Shown: positions 1-9,729, numbered from the stretch's first letter. The stretch is DNA of 45,726 bases from Bacillota bacterium (GCA_012840855.1 DUVX01000041.1:1-45726); one strand, 5' to 3'. Made by a program: numbers and translations. Notes: generated from the letters alone by a model not told the origin.

Positions 1-577
1 CCCCCACCAGCTCGGCCAGGCCGAGGGCGATAAGCCCTGCAACAATGGTGGCATCGAAGATTCCCGCCCCGCCGATGGTCAGATTGCTTTTGGCACCTCG
101 GGCAAAGAGCTCGATGCGGGTAAAGATATCGTTGAGCACGATGGCGCTTACTCCGGCGATAAAAGCAGTCCGACGCGATCGCCCGGCCAGGTAACCGGCC
201 ACCCCGGCGATAAGTGCCACCAGGTAAAGAGGATCGACTAGAAAAGCGTAGGTGGGCTCCAGGGGGAAGATCTTGAGAACGACATAGGTTATCACTGCCG
301 TAGCCAGCAGTGCCACGGCCGCACGGGTCCTTTCCTTTACGGTACCGGCCTTAACGAAGAGATAGACAACGAGAAAGATGGGGATCAACCCGCCCCCAAT
401 ATTGATGGAAAGGCTACCGGAGAGCGGTATATCTGGTAGAAATCCTCCCACGAGCATCGCTGCAATAAATAGCAGTGCAACCCGATCGGTCAGACCCAGA
501 CGGTCGAGAACCCGCTGGGCCAGGCCAAGAAATATGAGAATGGAGACGATGAGTAGAATAATCATACCTGCAGGCAT
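1..577 (-). CDS. DUF1614-like multi-pass membrane protein (partial, runs off window start)
   Basis: Minus-strand translation from ATG at 577 reads MPAGMIILLIVSILIFLGLAQRVLDRLGLTDRVALLFIAAMLVGGFLPDIPLSGS..., hydrophobic throughout; no stop before position 1. Confidence 0.6.
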   Translation of the reverse strand, partial: MPAGMIILLIVSILIFLGLAQRVLDRLGLTDRVALLFIAAMLVGGFLPDIPLSGSLSINIGGGLIPIFLVVYLFVKAGTVKERTRAAVALLATAVITYVVLKIFPLEPTYAFLVDPLYLVALIAGVAGYLAGRSRRTAFIAGVSAIVLNDIFTRIELFARGAKSNLTIGGAGIFDATIVAGLIALGLAELVG

Positions 578-689
578 CGGAGGCCCCTCCTCTGTAGTGA
601 ACATCTCGGCGACCTTTTTGCTTCTTACCCAAATATGTTCTCACACAAAAACATATTTATGCAGGCATGGTGAGACTGGTTAATGGTAA

Positions 690-712
690 AAGGCAGGCTC
701 AAGGCCTGCCTT
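690..712 (-). terminator. possible hairpin terminator downstream of fni
   Basis: Perfect 9-bp inverted repeat AAGGCAGGC-TCAAG-GCCTGCCTT followed on the minus strand by a short T tract (TTTTACC). Confidence 0.45.
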
Positions 713-767
713 CAGAGATGTATACCATAATCGCCTGTGGATATGGATCTGTATTTATGATGGACTG

Positions 768-1829
768 TTAAACGGGTGGGGACACCCGCTCTTCTCGCGA
801 AAGTCTGATGCCGCGCCGATCCATCCACTCCCCGGTGAATCCGGTGATCACCAGCGGGGCGCGGCGCAGCTCTCCCAGCGTAGATGAGCCCGTCATCAGC
901 ATGATCATACGCAGCTCCTCCTCCAGTCTCCTGATCGCCCTGACCAGGACCCGGCGGCCGCCGCGCAGGGCCAACCGAAGCGGGAGACCGGCAAGGCCGA
1001 TAGCATCAGCGCCCAGCGCCAGCGCTTTGGCGATATTGAGGCTGGAGAACATCCCCCCGCTTGCAATTATCCCGGCCCGGCCGCCCGCGGCGCTGATCAC
1101 CTCGAGAAGGCTTACCGCTGTGGGCAGGCCCCAGGAGAGCATCTCCCGGGAGAGCCTTCTTCGGGAGCGACGGCCTTCCAGGGCTAGAAAGTTGGTGCCC
1201 CCCCAGCCGCTCACATCGATGGCCGCCACGCCGGCTTCGACGAGCAGCAAAGCCTGTTCCCGGGCGATACCGAAGCCCACTTCCTTGACGATAACCGGTG
1301 TTGGGACCGCTGCAGCGATCCCGGCAATTCGCTTCAATGCGCCGCGAAAGCGGCGATCGCCTTCGGGCATAGCCAGCTCCTGCGGAATATTGAGGTGGAT
1401 CTGCAGCGCTTGAGCATCGATCATCGCTACGGCCCGCCGAGCCATCATAGGAGTGGCGTAGGAGCCTATATTTGCCCAGAGCGATCCATCCGGGTAGATT
1501 TTGCGGGCTATCTCGAAGGTCCCGACAACTCCGGGGTTCTCCAAGGCGGCCATCTGCGAACCTACCGCCATCGGCAGCCCGCATTCCCGGGCGGCGCCGG
1601 CAAGGATGGCGTTAACCCGCCTGGCCAGGGGGGTCCCCCCGGTGAGGGCATTGATAAAAAGAGGCGACCGGAGACTTGCCCCAAGTAGGGTTGTCTCCAG
1701 GGTCACCTCATCCAGATCGCGCTCCGGTAAACAGTTATGGATAAAATGAATGTCGGAAAAGTCCGCGAGGCCCGTGCTTTGTTTAAGTCTGTTAATTATA
1801 TGCTCGTCCTTGCGGCTGAGCCTCGGCAT
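768..1829 (-). CDS. fni: type 2 isopentenyl-diphosphate delta-isomerase (FMN-dependent)
   Basis: 353 aa; RKDEHI N-terminus, FINALTGGT, VKEVGFGI, DVSGWGGTN and GIIASGGM motifs typical of the Fni/IDI-2 family. Confidence 0.93.
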   Translation of the reverse strand: MPRLSRKDEHIINRLKQSTGLADFSDIHFIHNCLPERDLDEVTLETTLLGASLRSPLFINALTGGTPLARRVNAILAGAARECGLPMAVGSQMAALENPGVVGTFEIARKIYPDGSLWANIGSYATPMMARRAVAMIDAQALQIHLNIPQELAMPEGDRRFRGALKRIAGIAAAVPTPVIVKEVGFGIAREQALLLVEAGVAAIDVSGWGGTNFLALEGRRSRRRLSREMLSWGLPTAVSLLEVISAAGGRAGIIASGGMFSSLNIAKALALGADAIGLAGLPLRLALRGGRRVLVRAIRRLEEELRMIMLMTGSSTLGELRRAPLVITGFTGEWMDRRGIRLSREERVSPPV

Positions 1830-4196
1830 CTACTCCTCATCGCTCTCCTGGTCATTGTTTTTTTCTTCTGCGGAGTCACTGCCGGCATCCCTGGCGCCAG
1901 CGTTCTCAAAAAGATCGCCAAAAACATCGCCGATGGTTACCGAACCGCTGCTTTCGCTGTCGGTATCCCCGTTACCGGCGTTTTGCGTATAGGACTCGCT
2001 GCGGGCTTCCTTGATGCTCAGGCTGATTCGTTTCTTCGCCGGTTTAAGTTCCAGGATCTTTACGTCGATCGTTTCGCCCTCCTGTAAAACCTCCGAGGGA
2101 TGCTTTACATGATAGTCCGCTATCTGCGAAATATGAACCAGCCCCTCCACCCCCGGGCGCAGCTCCACAAATGCCCCGAAGTTGACCAGCCGGGTGATCT
2201 TCCCCTCCACGATCTCGCCGTCGTTCAGCTCCTGCATCGCTTTTGTCCAGGGATCTGGTTGGGTCCGCCGCAGGCTCAGGCTGATTCTTTCCCTCTCGGG
2301 GATCACATCGAGCACCTTTACCTCGATCTCCTGGCCCACCTTGAGCACTTCCTTGGGATGCTCAACGCGCTCCCAGGAAACCTCGGATATGTGCACCAGA
2401 CCGTCAACACCGCCGATATCAACGAAAGCGCCAAAATCGGTAAGCCGCCGGACCACGCCCGGAATGGTCGAGCCGATCTCCAGCGATTGTAGCGTTTCTT
2501 CTTTTTTGCGCAGGTTTTCTTCCTCGAGCACCTTCTTGCGCGACAGGATCACTTTATCCTTTTCACGGTTTAGCTCGATTACCTTGAATTTAATTGTTTC
2601 GCCGGAAAAGGGTTTGAAGTCGGGGATGTAACGCAGATCTACCAGTGAACCGGGCATGAAACCATCGATCCCTTCGCCTAGATCGAGCACCATCCCGGCG
2701 CTGACCACCTGTTTCACTCTACCCTCGGCGGTACTTTGCTCCTCCAGCGCCTGTTGCAGTTCCCGCCATCTGGCGTCACGGGAGAGTCGCCTGTGAGAGA
2801 CAACTACTTTGCTGTCCCGATCCTCTATATCGATAATTGTAACCTCGATCTCCTGCCCCGGTTCAAAGCGGTCAGCCAGGGTTTCTCCTTCCTGCAGATA
2901 GACCTCTTTTGCCGGCAGCAGGGCCTCAGTTTTGTAATTAATATCCAGGTAAACCTCATCCTCGGCGGCCCGGACTACCTTACCGGTAATCTGCTCGCCT
3001 ACCTGAACGAGATTGAGCGCTTCAGTAAAATCGAAGGCTTCTTCTTCCGCCTTTTCCAGCGCTTCTTCGGGATCGGCCGCCCCTGCAGCGTCTTCTGGTA
3101 CCGTCTCTTCGGGAACAACCTCTTCTGCTAATTTTTCTTCGGGTACAACTTCTTCCGCATCAGCCTCCGGGCCGGCGGTCTCCTCGGGCGCAGTCACTTC
3201 GGCAGCTGTTTCCCCTGGGATAGGCTCCTCGGAAACTGTCTTTTCCGGTATAATCTCTTCCGTCACCGCGGCCCCCTCCGGTCCGTTTCCCTCCGGGACA
3301 CCACCCTCTTCAGTTACCTCTTCCCGCTCAACCTTTTCACTGCTCAGCTCTGTCTCCATCTTTTCATTCTCCATTCTTTCCACTACCTCCTTTATCATCC
3401 ATTGGGGTGCTGACGCTCCTGCAGTAATCCCGATAACTTGGTATCTCTGCAAGAAATCAGGATCCAGCTCCCCCGCGCCCGCCACCATTAAAGTTGGTCT
3501 CAGGCGCTGGCAGGCCAGAGCAAGTGCCCTGGTATTGGCGCTGTCGGCGCTGCCGACTACTACCATGGCCTCCACCTCTTCGGCCAACCGGAGGGCCTCC
3601 GCCTGCCTTCTCCCTGTTTCAGGGCATAGTGTATTGTAAACCTTTCCACCGGGGCATAGCCTCAGGAATTCCTTCTCTATCTCGTGGTAAGCAGCTCGCT
3701 GCCCGGTAGTCTGGGCAATCAAAACAGCCGGAGCCTTGATCGTCAATTGCCTTAGCTCTTCCACTGAGCTAATGACATCAATTTTGGCATCCTCGCCGGC
3801 CCAACCGATAATCCCCTTTACCTCCGGATGACGGGGATCGCCATAGCAGATGATCTGTGTTCCAACCTTCCCCAGTTTTTGGGCCAATTTTTGAACCCGC
3901 CGTACTTTCGGGCAGGTTAGATCGATCACCGTCAAGTGTTTTTGCCGCTCCGCTTCTTCCATTACCGACGGGGCAACCCCGTGGGTTCGGATCAGCAAAA
4001 CACCCTTCGCTGCATCCCCCGGTTTATCTACCGATGCAATACCGTGGCGTTCCAGGCGGGCGATTACAGACTCATTATGAACCAGGGGCCCCAGAGTCGA
4101 CACCTTGCTACCCTGGGAAGTGAGCCTCAGGGCTGTCTCAACGGCTTTTTTTACCCCGGTGCAAAAACCGGCAAATTCAGCGAGGCGGATAGACAA
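1830..4196 (-). CDS. ispH-rpsA: bifunctional 4-hydroxy-3-methylbut-2-enyl diphosphate reductase / 30S ribosomal protein S1 (IspH-S1 fusion)
   Basis: 788 aa; N-terminal IspH (AEFAGFCTGVKKAVETA, RTHGV, DLTCPKV), an acidic low-complexity linker, then four S1 domains (e.g. GVVRRLTDFGAFVDIGGVDGLVHISEVSW). Confidence 0.95.
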   Translation of the reverse strand: MSIRLAEFAGFCTGVKKAVETALRLTSQGSKVSTLGPLVHNESVIARLERHGIASVDKPGDAAKGVLLIRTHGVAPSVMEEAERQKHLTVIDLTCPKVRRVQKLAQKLGKVGTQIICYGDPRHPEVKGIIGWAGEDAKIDVISSVEELRQLTIKAPAVLIAQTTGQRAAYHEIEKEFLRLCPGGKVYNTLCPETGRRQAEALRLAEEVEAMVVVGSADSANTRALALACQRLRPTLMVAGAGELDPDFLQRYQVIGITAGASAPQWMIKEVVERMENEKMETELSSEKVEREEVTEEGGVPEGNGPEGAAVTEEIIPEKTVSEEPIPGETAAEVTAPEETAGPEADAEEVVPEEKLAEEVVPEETVPEDAAGAADPEEALEKAEEEAFDFTEALNLVQVGEQITGKVVRAAEDEVYLDINYKTEALLPAKEVYLQEGETLADRFEPGQEIEVTIIDIEDRDSKVVVSHRRLSRDARWRELQQALEEQSTAEGRVKQVVSAGMVLDLGEGIDGFMPGSLVDLRYIPDFKPFSGETIKFKVIELNREKDKVILSRKKVLEEENLRKKEETLQSLEIGSTIPGVVRRLTDFGAFVDIGGVDGLVHISEVSWERVEHPKEVLKVGQEIEVKVLDVIPERERISLSLRRTQPDPWTKAMQELNDGEIVEGKITRLVNFGAFVELRPGVEGLVHISQIADYHVKHPSEVLQEGETIDVKILELKPAKKRISLSIKEARSESYTQNAGNGDTDSESSGSVTIGDVFGDLFENAGARDAGSDSAEEKNNDQESDEE

Positions 4197-4222
4197 ACTT
4201 TTTCACTCCAAAGAACACGTGG

Positions 4223-4867
4223 CTACAGAGAGCCTGTTTGTTTTAGGGTATTACTTTTCTCAGGATAAAGCGCTTCCAATTTATCCTGTATGATCCTGCT
4301 ACCCTCTCGCAGCTGCGTTTTCCTCTGATCTCTGCGGTCATAATCGAACCCGGGGATATGAAAAACAGATCCGATATGAACTTTCAGGGGCCCTCCCAGA
4401 CGGTACGGCCCCGTTATCAGGACAGGCAAAACGGGAGCACCACTGCGCGCTGCGATCAGGGCAGCCCCCTCCTGTAGTCTTTGTAAATTTCCCGATTTGC
4501 TGCGGGTGCCCTCGGGAAAAAGGCCGATCACCCCGCCTGCCTCCAGTATCTTAAAGGAAAGGCGGATGGCGCGATAATCAGCTTTCTGGCGATCGACGGG
4601 AAAGGCGCCCACCTGTTTCAAGATAAAGGCTGCCGCCCGGTTGCGAAATAACTCTTCTTTAGCCATGAATTTGATATTATAGCGGACCGGCAGAGCACTG
4701 CCGATAGAGAGAGGATCTTGCCAGTTGATATGATTGGAGCATATAATCAATGGCCCCTGCTGCGGTAAATATTCGTATCCATGGACCTGGCGACGGAAAA
4801 AAACGCGGTAGATTATTCGAAAAATAAAATGGCCCACTCGGTAGAGCAATAAAGCCCCCTCCTTCAA
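4223..4867 (-). CDS. plsC: lysophospholipid acyltransferase (1-acyl-sn-glycerol-3-phosphate acyltransferase family)
   Basis: 214 aa; NHINWQDP (NHxxxxD) and FPEGTRSKSG motifs. Confidence 0.92.
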   Translation of the reverse strand: MKEGALLLYRVGHFIFRIIYRVFFRRQVHGYEYLPQQGPLIICSNHINWQDPLSIGSALPVRYNIKFMAKEELFRNRAAAFILKQVGAFPVDRQKADYRAIRLSFKILEAGGVIGLFPEGTRSKSGNLQRLQEGAALIAARSGAPVLPVLITGPYRLGGPLKVHIGSVFHIPGFDYDRRDQRKTQLREGSRIIQDKLEALYPEKSNTLKQTGSL

Positions 4868-5538
4868 TCCCTTCCCCGGTTGATTTCCTGCAATATTCTA
4901 TCCACCACTTCGTCGATGCTCAGAGAAGTAGTGTCGATGACCACGGTGCCGGGGGTAACCGCCAGGGGCGAAAGAGCCCTTTCAGAATCGATGCGGTCAC
5001 GTTCTTTTATTTCATCTAAGATATTTTCGTAAGAAAGGGGCAATCCTTTGTCAAGCTGCTCTTCTAGCCTGCGGCGCGCCCTCACCGGTAAAGCCGCATC
5101 CAGATAAAACTTAAACGGTGCATCGGGCATCACCGTCGAAGCGATATCTCGTCCTTCCATGACAATACCTTCGGAAGCACCGGCGATCTCCTGCTGCTGT
5201 CGCACCATCTTTTGGCGGACTGCCAGCAACTCGGCCACTGGAGAGACCGCTGCATTGACAGCCGGCGTCCTGATGGCTTCGGTAACGTTCTCGCCATCAA
5301 GGATAACCTGGCCGCCGGGCAGCACCTGCAGCGTCGTTCCCGCCAACAGCGCCTCCACTCCGCTGGAATCGTCAAGATCACAGCGCGCCCGCAACAACTT
5401 TAGCGTTATTGCCCGGTACATTGCACCGGTATCCAGGTAGGTAATCTTCAGCCGGTTGGCGACTTCATGCGCTACCGTGCTTTTCCCCGATCCCGCCGGT
5501 CCGTCAATGGCAATTTTCAACAGCGAATTAGTCGACAT
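4864..5538 (-). CDS. cmk: (d)CMP kinase
   Basis: IAIDGPAGSGKSTVAHEVANRL P-loop, YLDTGAMYRAITL, EGRDIASTVMPDA. Start chosen at MSTNSLLKIAIDGP; the longer ORF to 5655 overlaps the upstream gene. Confidence 0.93.
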   Translation of the reverse strand: MSTNSLLKIAIDGPAGSGKSTVAHEVANRLKITYLDTGAMYRAITLKLLRARCDLDDSSGVEALLAGTTLQVLPGGQVILDGENVTEAIRTPAVNAAVSPVAELLAVRQKMVRQQQEIAGASEGIVMEGRDIASTVMPDAPFKFYLDAALPVRARRRLEEQLDKGLPLSYENILDEIKERDRIDSERALSPLAVTPGTVVIDTTSLSIDEVVDRILQEINRGRD

Positions 5539-5590
5539 CTCCCTATCTTTTTCGAGATCTTTGGGCAAATACCTTTTTTTCTCCAGAAAT

Positions 5591-5815
5591 TTAACCCCCA
5601 CCGTCTTTGCTCGTCCCGCCATGTGCCGGGTAAGGTCTGCCCTCAAGCGATTCAATCCTGTTAAGCAGAGAACGCGCGCGGCTGTTAACCATCAAAATCT
5701 GGCAGAAGATCAACAGCGCCAGTACAATTGCGGCAGAGCGGTAGAGGAATCGTTCCCATCTTCTGGTTTTCCGATAAAACCGCTGCGGTAAGTCCACCCA
5801 GATCCCCCCGACCAT
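5591..5815 (-). CDS. small single-pass membrane protein upstream of cmk (position analogous to Bacillus YpfB/DUF5359)
   Basis: 74 aa with one TM segment (FLYRSAAIVLALLIFCQILMV); location next to cmk. Confidence 0.6.
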   Translation of the reverse strand: MVGGIWVDLPQRFYRKTRRWERFLYRSAAIVLALLIFCQILMVNSRARSLLNRIESLEGRPYPAHGGTSKDGGG

Positions 5816-5852
5816 AATTTAAGCATGGCGGGGATTTTTATACCTCCCGCCC

Positions 5853-6356
5853 TTAAAGGCCCTCCTGCTCTCTCAAACTCTGCTTAAGCATTTCTCCAAA
5901 TCTAAAAAATAATTTTTCCAGATCCTGGTTGGTCAGGCTGATCCGGGACGGCTCGATAAATTCCACCCGCCGGAATTCGCTGCGGCAAACGAAGCGGAGG
6001 ATATCCTCCAATGAATCGAGGGTTGCTCTCAGCTCAACGGGGGCATAAACAGCCAGAGTCTCTTCAACTTCATCGTAAACGGAATAAAGTTCGATAAATT
6101 CGAGATCCTCAATCTTCACTCCCTGTATGGGAACATGGCGCCACATATTGGCCTGTTGCTGCCGGATCTCCTCGGCCACCTCTTTCGCTCCTTTACCGCC
6201 GAAAAAGAAACGGGCGGGTCGGGGCAGACCGCGGTAATCAAAACGAACCCGGACCTTAAATTTTACTGCCGGGGGCGTCTCCACCGGAGGCGGCGCTGCC
6301 AGGAGCTCGGTAACGTTTTGCTGGGGAATCTCTGTATCGGGATATGAGCGCAACAT
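5853..6356 (-). CDS. hypothetical protein
   Basis: 167 aa ORF in a gap between operons, on the coding strand; family not recognised. Confidence 0.7.
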   Translation of the reverse strand: MLRSYPDTEIPQQNVTELLAAPPPVETPPAVKFKVRVRFDYRGLPRPARFFFGGKGAKEVAEEIRQQQANMWRHVPIQGVKIEDLEFIELYSVYDEVEETLAVYAPVELRATLDSLEDILRFVCRSEFRRVEFIEPSRISLTNQDLEKLFFRFGEMLKQSLREQEGL

Positions 6357-6480
6357 GATGAACCTCCTTCTCTATGGCCGGCAGTATTCTACGTAAACGA
6401 CCTTTTGTCAATAGCTTCTCTTAAAATACGCTAATTCCTGCCGCTCCGGGGCTAAAATATGCCGGCAGGATAAAGGCGTT

Positions 6481-6493
6481 GCCGTTAAACGGC
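6481..6493 (-). terminator. possible weak terminator of the ABC transporter operon
   Basis: Palindrome GCCGTTAAACGGC just 3' of the ABC ATPase stop; poor T tract. Confidence 0.3.
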
Positions 6494-6516
6494 GGCTTTT
6501 AACAAAAGACGAATAA

Positions 6517-7815
6517 CTAGCTTTGGGGGAAGGGTGAAGACGCTGGAAGAAGAAGGCGGATGATCGCATCTACATCTAGTTCATTCTGGAAAAGAGCCCC
6601 CCGGCTGTGCAGGCGGCGATAAAGGGTTACCCCGCCGCCGCCGGCGAAATCCCGTGAAGCTGCCGGCGGGTTATCGATGACAAAAAGGGGCATCCCCTGC
6701 TCCAGGGCAAAGAGGGCCGCTTCTACATTGGGCAGGTTGCCGGGGCCGATATAGAGAGGAGCCAGCATCACCGCCCCAGCATCTCCGATCAGCTCCAGAT
6801 TCTGACGGTGGCGCAGCGGGCTGATGGGCGAGAAGGGAGATTCTTCGACCATGCGCAGCCCCAGACGTCGGGCGGTGACCCAGTCGCTGTCGCCAACGCT
6901 GAGAACGCCCGCTGAAAGTGAGAGCCCTTTTACAAAAAGCTCTTTCATTAATGGGGTGGCGCTGCCGCCCCCGCCGATCAGGTGAACCCGCTTTTTAAAG
7001 CTGTTTTCCGAACCTGCCGCCGGAGCGGCGGCTACGGGGATAACCTGTGGCTTCTCATCGAGGGGATGGGGCTCGATCAAAACCTCGGTCCGGTAAACCT
7101 CGAGGATATGCTCGCGGGTGAGCACCTCTTCGGGGCTGCCGCCGGCGTAGATCTGGCCCCGATACAACAGAAATAGCTTGCGGCAGTAGCGTGAAGCCAG
7201 GTTCAGGTCGTGCATTACCACGATGATGGTCAGCTTTTCGCGCTGATTCAAGCTCTGCAGGAGCTCCAACAGCTCCACCTGGTAGCCGAGGTCCAAAAAC
7301 GAAGTGGGCTCGTCCAGCAGCAGGCAGGGGGTCTCTTGAGCCAGGGCGCGGGCAAGGATCGCTCGCTGCCGCTCGCCGCCGCTGAGCGAAAAGATTTCCC
7401 GTTGTCGCAGATGATAGCACCCGGTGAGGTGCATCGCCCTTTCCACCGCTTGCCGGTCTGCGGGCTTGAAGGAACCGAAACGGTCCAGGTAAGGATAACG
7501 CCCCATCGCTACCATCTCTTCCACGGTGAAATTGAACCCGGCGCCGCCCCCCTGCCCCACCACGCCCATTCTGCGGGCCAGATTGCGACGCTTCCAATGC
7601 GCCAGCGCCTTTCCGTCGATAATGATCTCGCCGGAATCAGGCGTGAGCACCGCCGCCATATTTTTCAACAGGGTGGATTTTCCGCTGCCGTTGGGGCCGA
7701 TAATACCGATAAAATCGCCCTGCGCCAGAGAGAGGCTGACCCCGTCGAGCACTGTTTCTGAACCGTAACTGAAAACAAGATTTTTAACTTCTACATGTAA
7801 GCTCATTCTGTTCAC
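6517..7815 (-). CDS. FecE/BtuD-type ABC transporter ATP-binding protein with an additional ~165 aa C-terminal domain
   Basis: 432 aa; Walker A GPNGSGKST, signature LSGGERQR, Walker B CLLLDEPTSFLDLG; C-terminal extension KKRVHLIGGGGSATPLMKELFVKGLSLSAGVLSVGDSDW.... Confidence 0.93.
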   Translation of the reverse strand: MNRMSLHVEVKNLVFSYGSETVLDGVSLSLAQGDFIGIIGPNGSGKSTLLKNMAAVLTPDSGEIIIDGKALAHWKRRNLARRMGVVGQGGGAGFNFTVEEMVAMGRYPYLDRFGSFKPADRQAVERAMHLTGCYHLRQREIFSLSGGERQRAILARALAQETPCLLLDEPTSFLDLGYQVELLELLQSLNQREKLTIIVVMHDLNLASRYCRKLFLLYRGQIYAGGSPEEVLTREHILEVYRTEVLIEPHPLDEKPQVIPVAAAPAAGSENSFKKRVHLIGGGGSATPLMKELFVKGLSLSAGVLSVGDSDWVTARRLGLRMVEESPFSPISPLRHRQNLELIGDAGAVMLAPLYIGPGNLPNVEAALFALEQGMPLFVIDNPPAASRDFAGGGGVTLYRRLHSRGALFQNELDVDAIIRLLLPASSPFPQS

Positions 7816-8835
7816 CTAAAAACGATATTTTTCACGATGACGCCGCAGAAGGTAGACAAAAAAGGGTGCACCGAGAAAGGCGGTGACGATGCCCACCGGG
7901 ATCTCCGCCGGCGCGATGACAGTGCGGGCAAAGGTATCGGTAGCCACCAGGAAGATACCCCCGCCAAAGAGCGCTGCGGGAAAGAGATAGCGGTGATCAG
8001 GGCCGATAATAATGCGCATGGCATGCGGCACGATGAGGCCGACAAAGCCGATAAGGCCGCTCACAGAGACCGCTCCGGCGGTAATCAGCGAAGCTGCTAC
8101 AAGAATCCACCTTTTTGTCCGCTCCACCTCCACACCCAGGCTCAGAGCATCTTCTTCGCCAAGAAGAATGAGGTTTAGATCGCGGGCGAGGTAAAGCAGC
8201 ACGAGCAGCCCCACAATAAAATAGGGGGTAATCAATGCCAGATAGCCCCATCCCCTCTGTCCCAGTCCGCCGGCGAGCCAAAAGAAGATATTGCGCATCT
8301 GCTCCCCGGCAAGAAGCATCCCCAAAGAGATAACAGCCGAGAGAAAGGAGCTCACCACCACCCCCGCCAGGAGCACTGTCACCACGGGCAGGCGGCCCCC
8401 TACGCTGCCCAATTTATAGACGATAAAGAGAGCCAACAGGGCTCCGGCAAATCCGCACAAAGGGATGATAAAGCCCGAGGATGCTTCAGGAATGAGGAGC
8501 AACGCCGCCGTGGCCCCCACGGCGGCGCCACTGGATACACCGATAGTATAGGGGTCGGCCAGGGGGTTTTGTAGAAGCCCCTGAAAGGCCGTCCCCGCCA
8601 ATGAAAGCGAAGCACCGATGAGAAATCCCAGAAGGATGCGGGGAAGGCGAACCTGCAAGATGATCGTCTCCGCCGGAATTGAGGGCTGGGACAGGGTGCC
8701 GCGCAAAAAGCCCCCGATGATTTTTGCCACCTCTAGGGGCGGCACCGCCACGGCGCCGATCCCCACCGCCACAACGAGCGCTACAGCGGCGAGAAGGGGC
8801 AATATTGACAGCACAAGCAGGCGCTTTCCCCGCAC
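7816..8835 (-). CDS. FecCD/BtuC-type ABC transporter permease
   Basis: 339 aa; VRLPRILLGFLIGASLSLAGTAFQGLLQNPLADPYTIGVSSGA and GFVGLIVPHAMRIIIGPDHR are family hallmarks. Confidence 0.95.
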   Translation of the reverse strand: MRGKRLLVLSILPLLAAVALVVAVGIGAVAVPPLEVAKIIGGFLRGTLSQPSIPAETIILQVRLPRILLGFLIGASLSLAGTAFQGLLQNPLADPYTIGVSSGAAVGATAALLLIPEASSGFIIPLCGFAGALLALFIVYKLGSVGGRLPVVTVLLAGVVVSSFLSAVISLGMLLAGEQMRNIFFWLAGGLGQRGWGYLALITPYFIVGLLVLLYLARDLNLILLGEEDALSLGVEVERTKRWILVAASLITAGAVSVSGLIGFVGLIVPHAMRIIIGPDHRYLFPAALFGGGIFLVATDTFARTVIAPAEIPVGIVTAFLGAPFFVYLLRRHREKYRF

Positions 8836-8856
8836 GCCAGATCGCTCCCCTCCCCT

Positions 8857-9729
8857 TTATTGCCCCGGATAAAATATCCCGTAAAGCAGCTCCAACCCCT
8901 GGGCCAGGCGCGGCCCCGGGCGGTTGAGCAGATCCCCGTCGAGATCGTAGATTGCCTCGTTCATAACAGCGTTAAGGTTTTTCCATCCCTCTTTTTCCGA
9001 AAGAATCCTCTCTTTCAGGGGGAAAGTGCAGACAATGATATCGGGATTGCCCTCGATCAGCGCTTCTTCGCTGAGCTGAGCATACTGTTCCTCATCGACC
9101 ATATTGATCCCGCCGGCAGCGGCGATAAGCTCGTCCTCCAGTGTTCCGGCACCGGCCACATAAAGAGAATCGAGGTCCAGAAGCATGAGCACACGCGGCT
9201 TATTCTCCTCCGGCAGCGCGGCTGCCTTCTCCCTGATCGCTTCTATGGCCGCTTCCATATCCGAAGCCAGCTTCTCTGCTGCAGCTTCGCTGGCGGTGAG
9301 CTCTCCGATCCGCCTGATGCTGGCGTAGGTCTCTTCGAGGCTGGTCGGGGCGATAACCTCCGTTTTTATGCCCAGGTTATCGAGATTCTCAATAGCATCG
9401 GAAGCAAAGCCGAAGAGAACCAGATCCGGCTCCAGGCTTACCAACAGCTCCTCATTCAAGTTGAAAGAATCCCCGATACTCTTGATTGACCCGTCCTCCA
9501 CCGCCCCGGCGAGCTCCGGCGGGTAGTTGCAGAAATCGGTTACCCCCACCACGGCATCGCCCAACCCCAGGGCGAAGAGAATCTCGGTGTTGCTGGGCAT
9601 CACTGAAGCGATCCGTAGCTGCTCCCCATCCTCACCGCTGCCCTTTTCTGCCACCCCGCACCCTGCAGGTAGCAGCAACATCATCGATATCATCAGCACC
9701 AGTACCGGAAGCCAGTATCTTTTCATCAT
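8857..9729 (-). CDS. btuF: BtuF-like periplasmic-binding lipoprotein (cobalamin/Fe-siderophore ABC transporter)
   Basis: MMKRYWLPVLVLMISMMLLLPAGCG lipobox; RIASVMPSNTEILFALGLGDAVVGVTDFCNYPPE; DLVLFGFAS; cobalamin riboswitch upstream. Confidence 0.88.
   Translation of the reverse strand: MMKRYWLPVLVLMISMMLLLPAGCGVAEKGSGEDGEQLRIASVMPSNTEILFALGLGDAVVGVTDFCNYPPELAGAVEDGSIKSIGDSFNLNEELLVSLEPDLVLFGFASDAIENLDNLGIKTEVIAPTSLEETYASIRRIGELTASEAAAEKLASDMEAAIEAIREKAAALPEENKPRVLMLLDLDSLYVAGAGTLEDELIAAAGGINMVDEEQYAQLSEEALIEGNPDIIVCTFPLKERILSEKEGWKNLNAVMNEAIYDLDGDLLNRPGPRLAQGLELLYGIFYPGQ

Noticed and set aside
1006-1584. 192-aa minus ORF overlapping fni in another frame
   Set aside because: Fully inside fni, Arg/Gly/Ser-rich shadow frame without recognisable motifs.
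3013-3639. 208-aa plus-strand Ser-rich ORF (SSGTVSSGTTSSA...)
   Set aside because: Antisense of the Glu/Pro-rich IspH-S1 linker; the repeat pattern is explained by that linker.
7055-7597. 180-aa minus ORF inside the ABC ATPase gene
   Set aside because: Alternate-frame shadow of the BtuD-like gene, biased composition.
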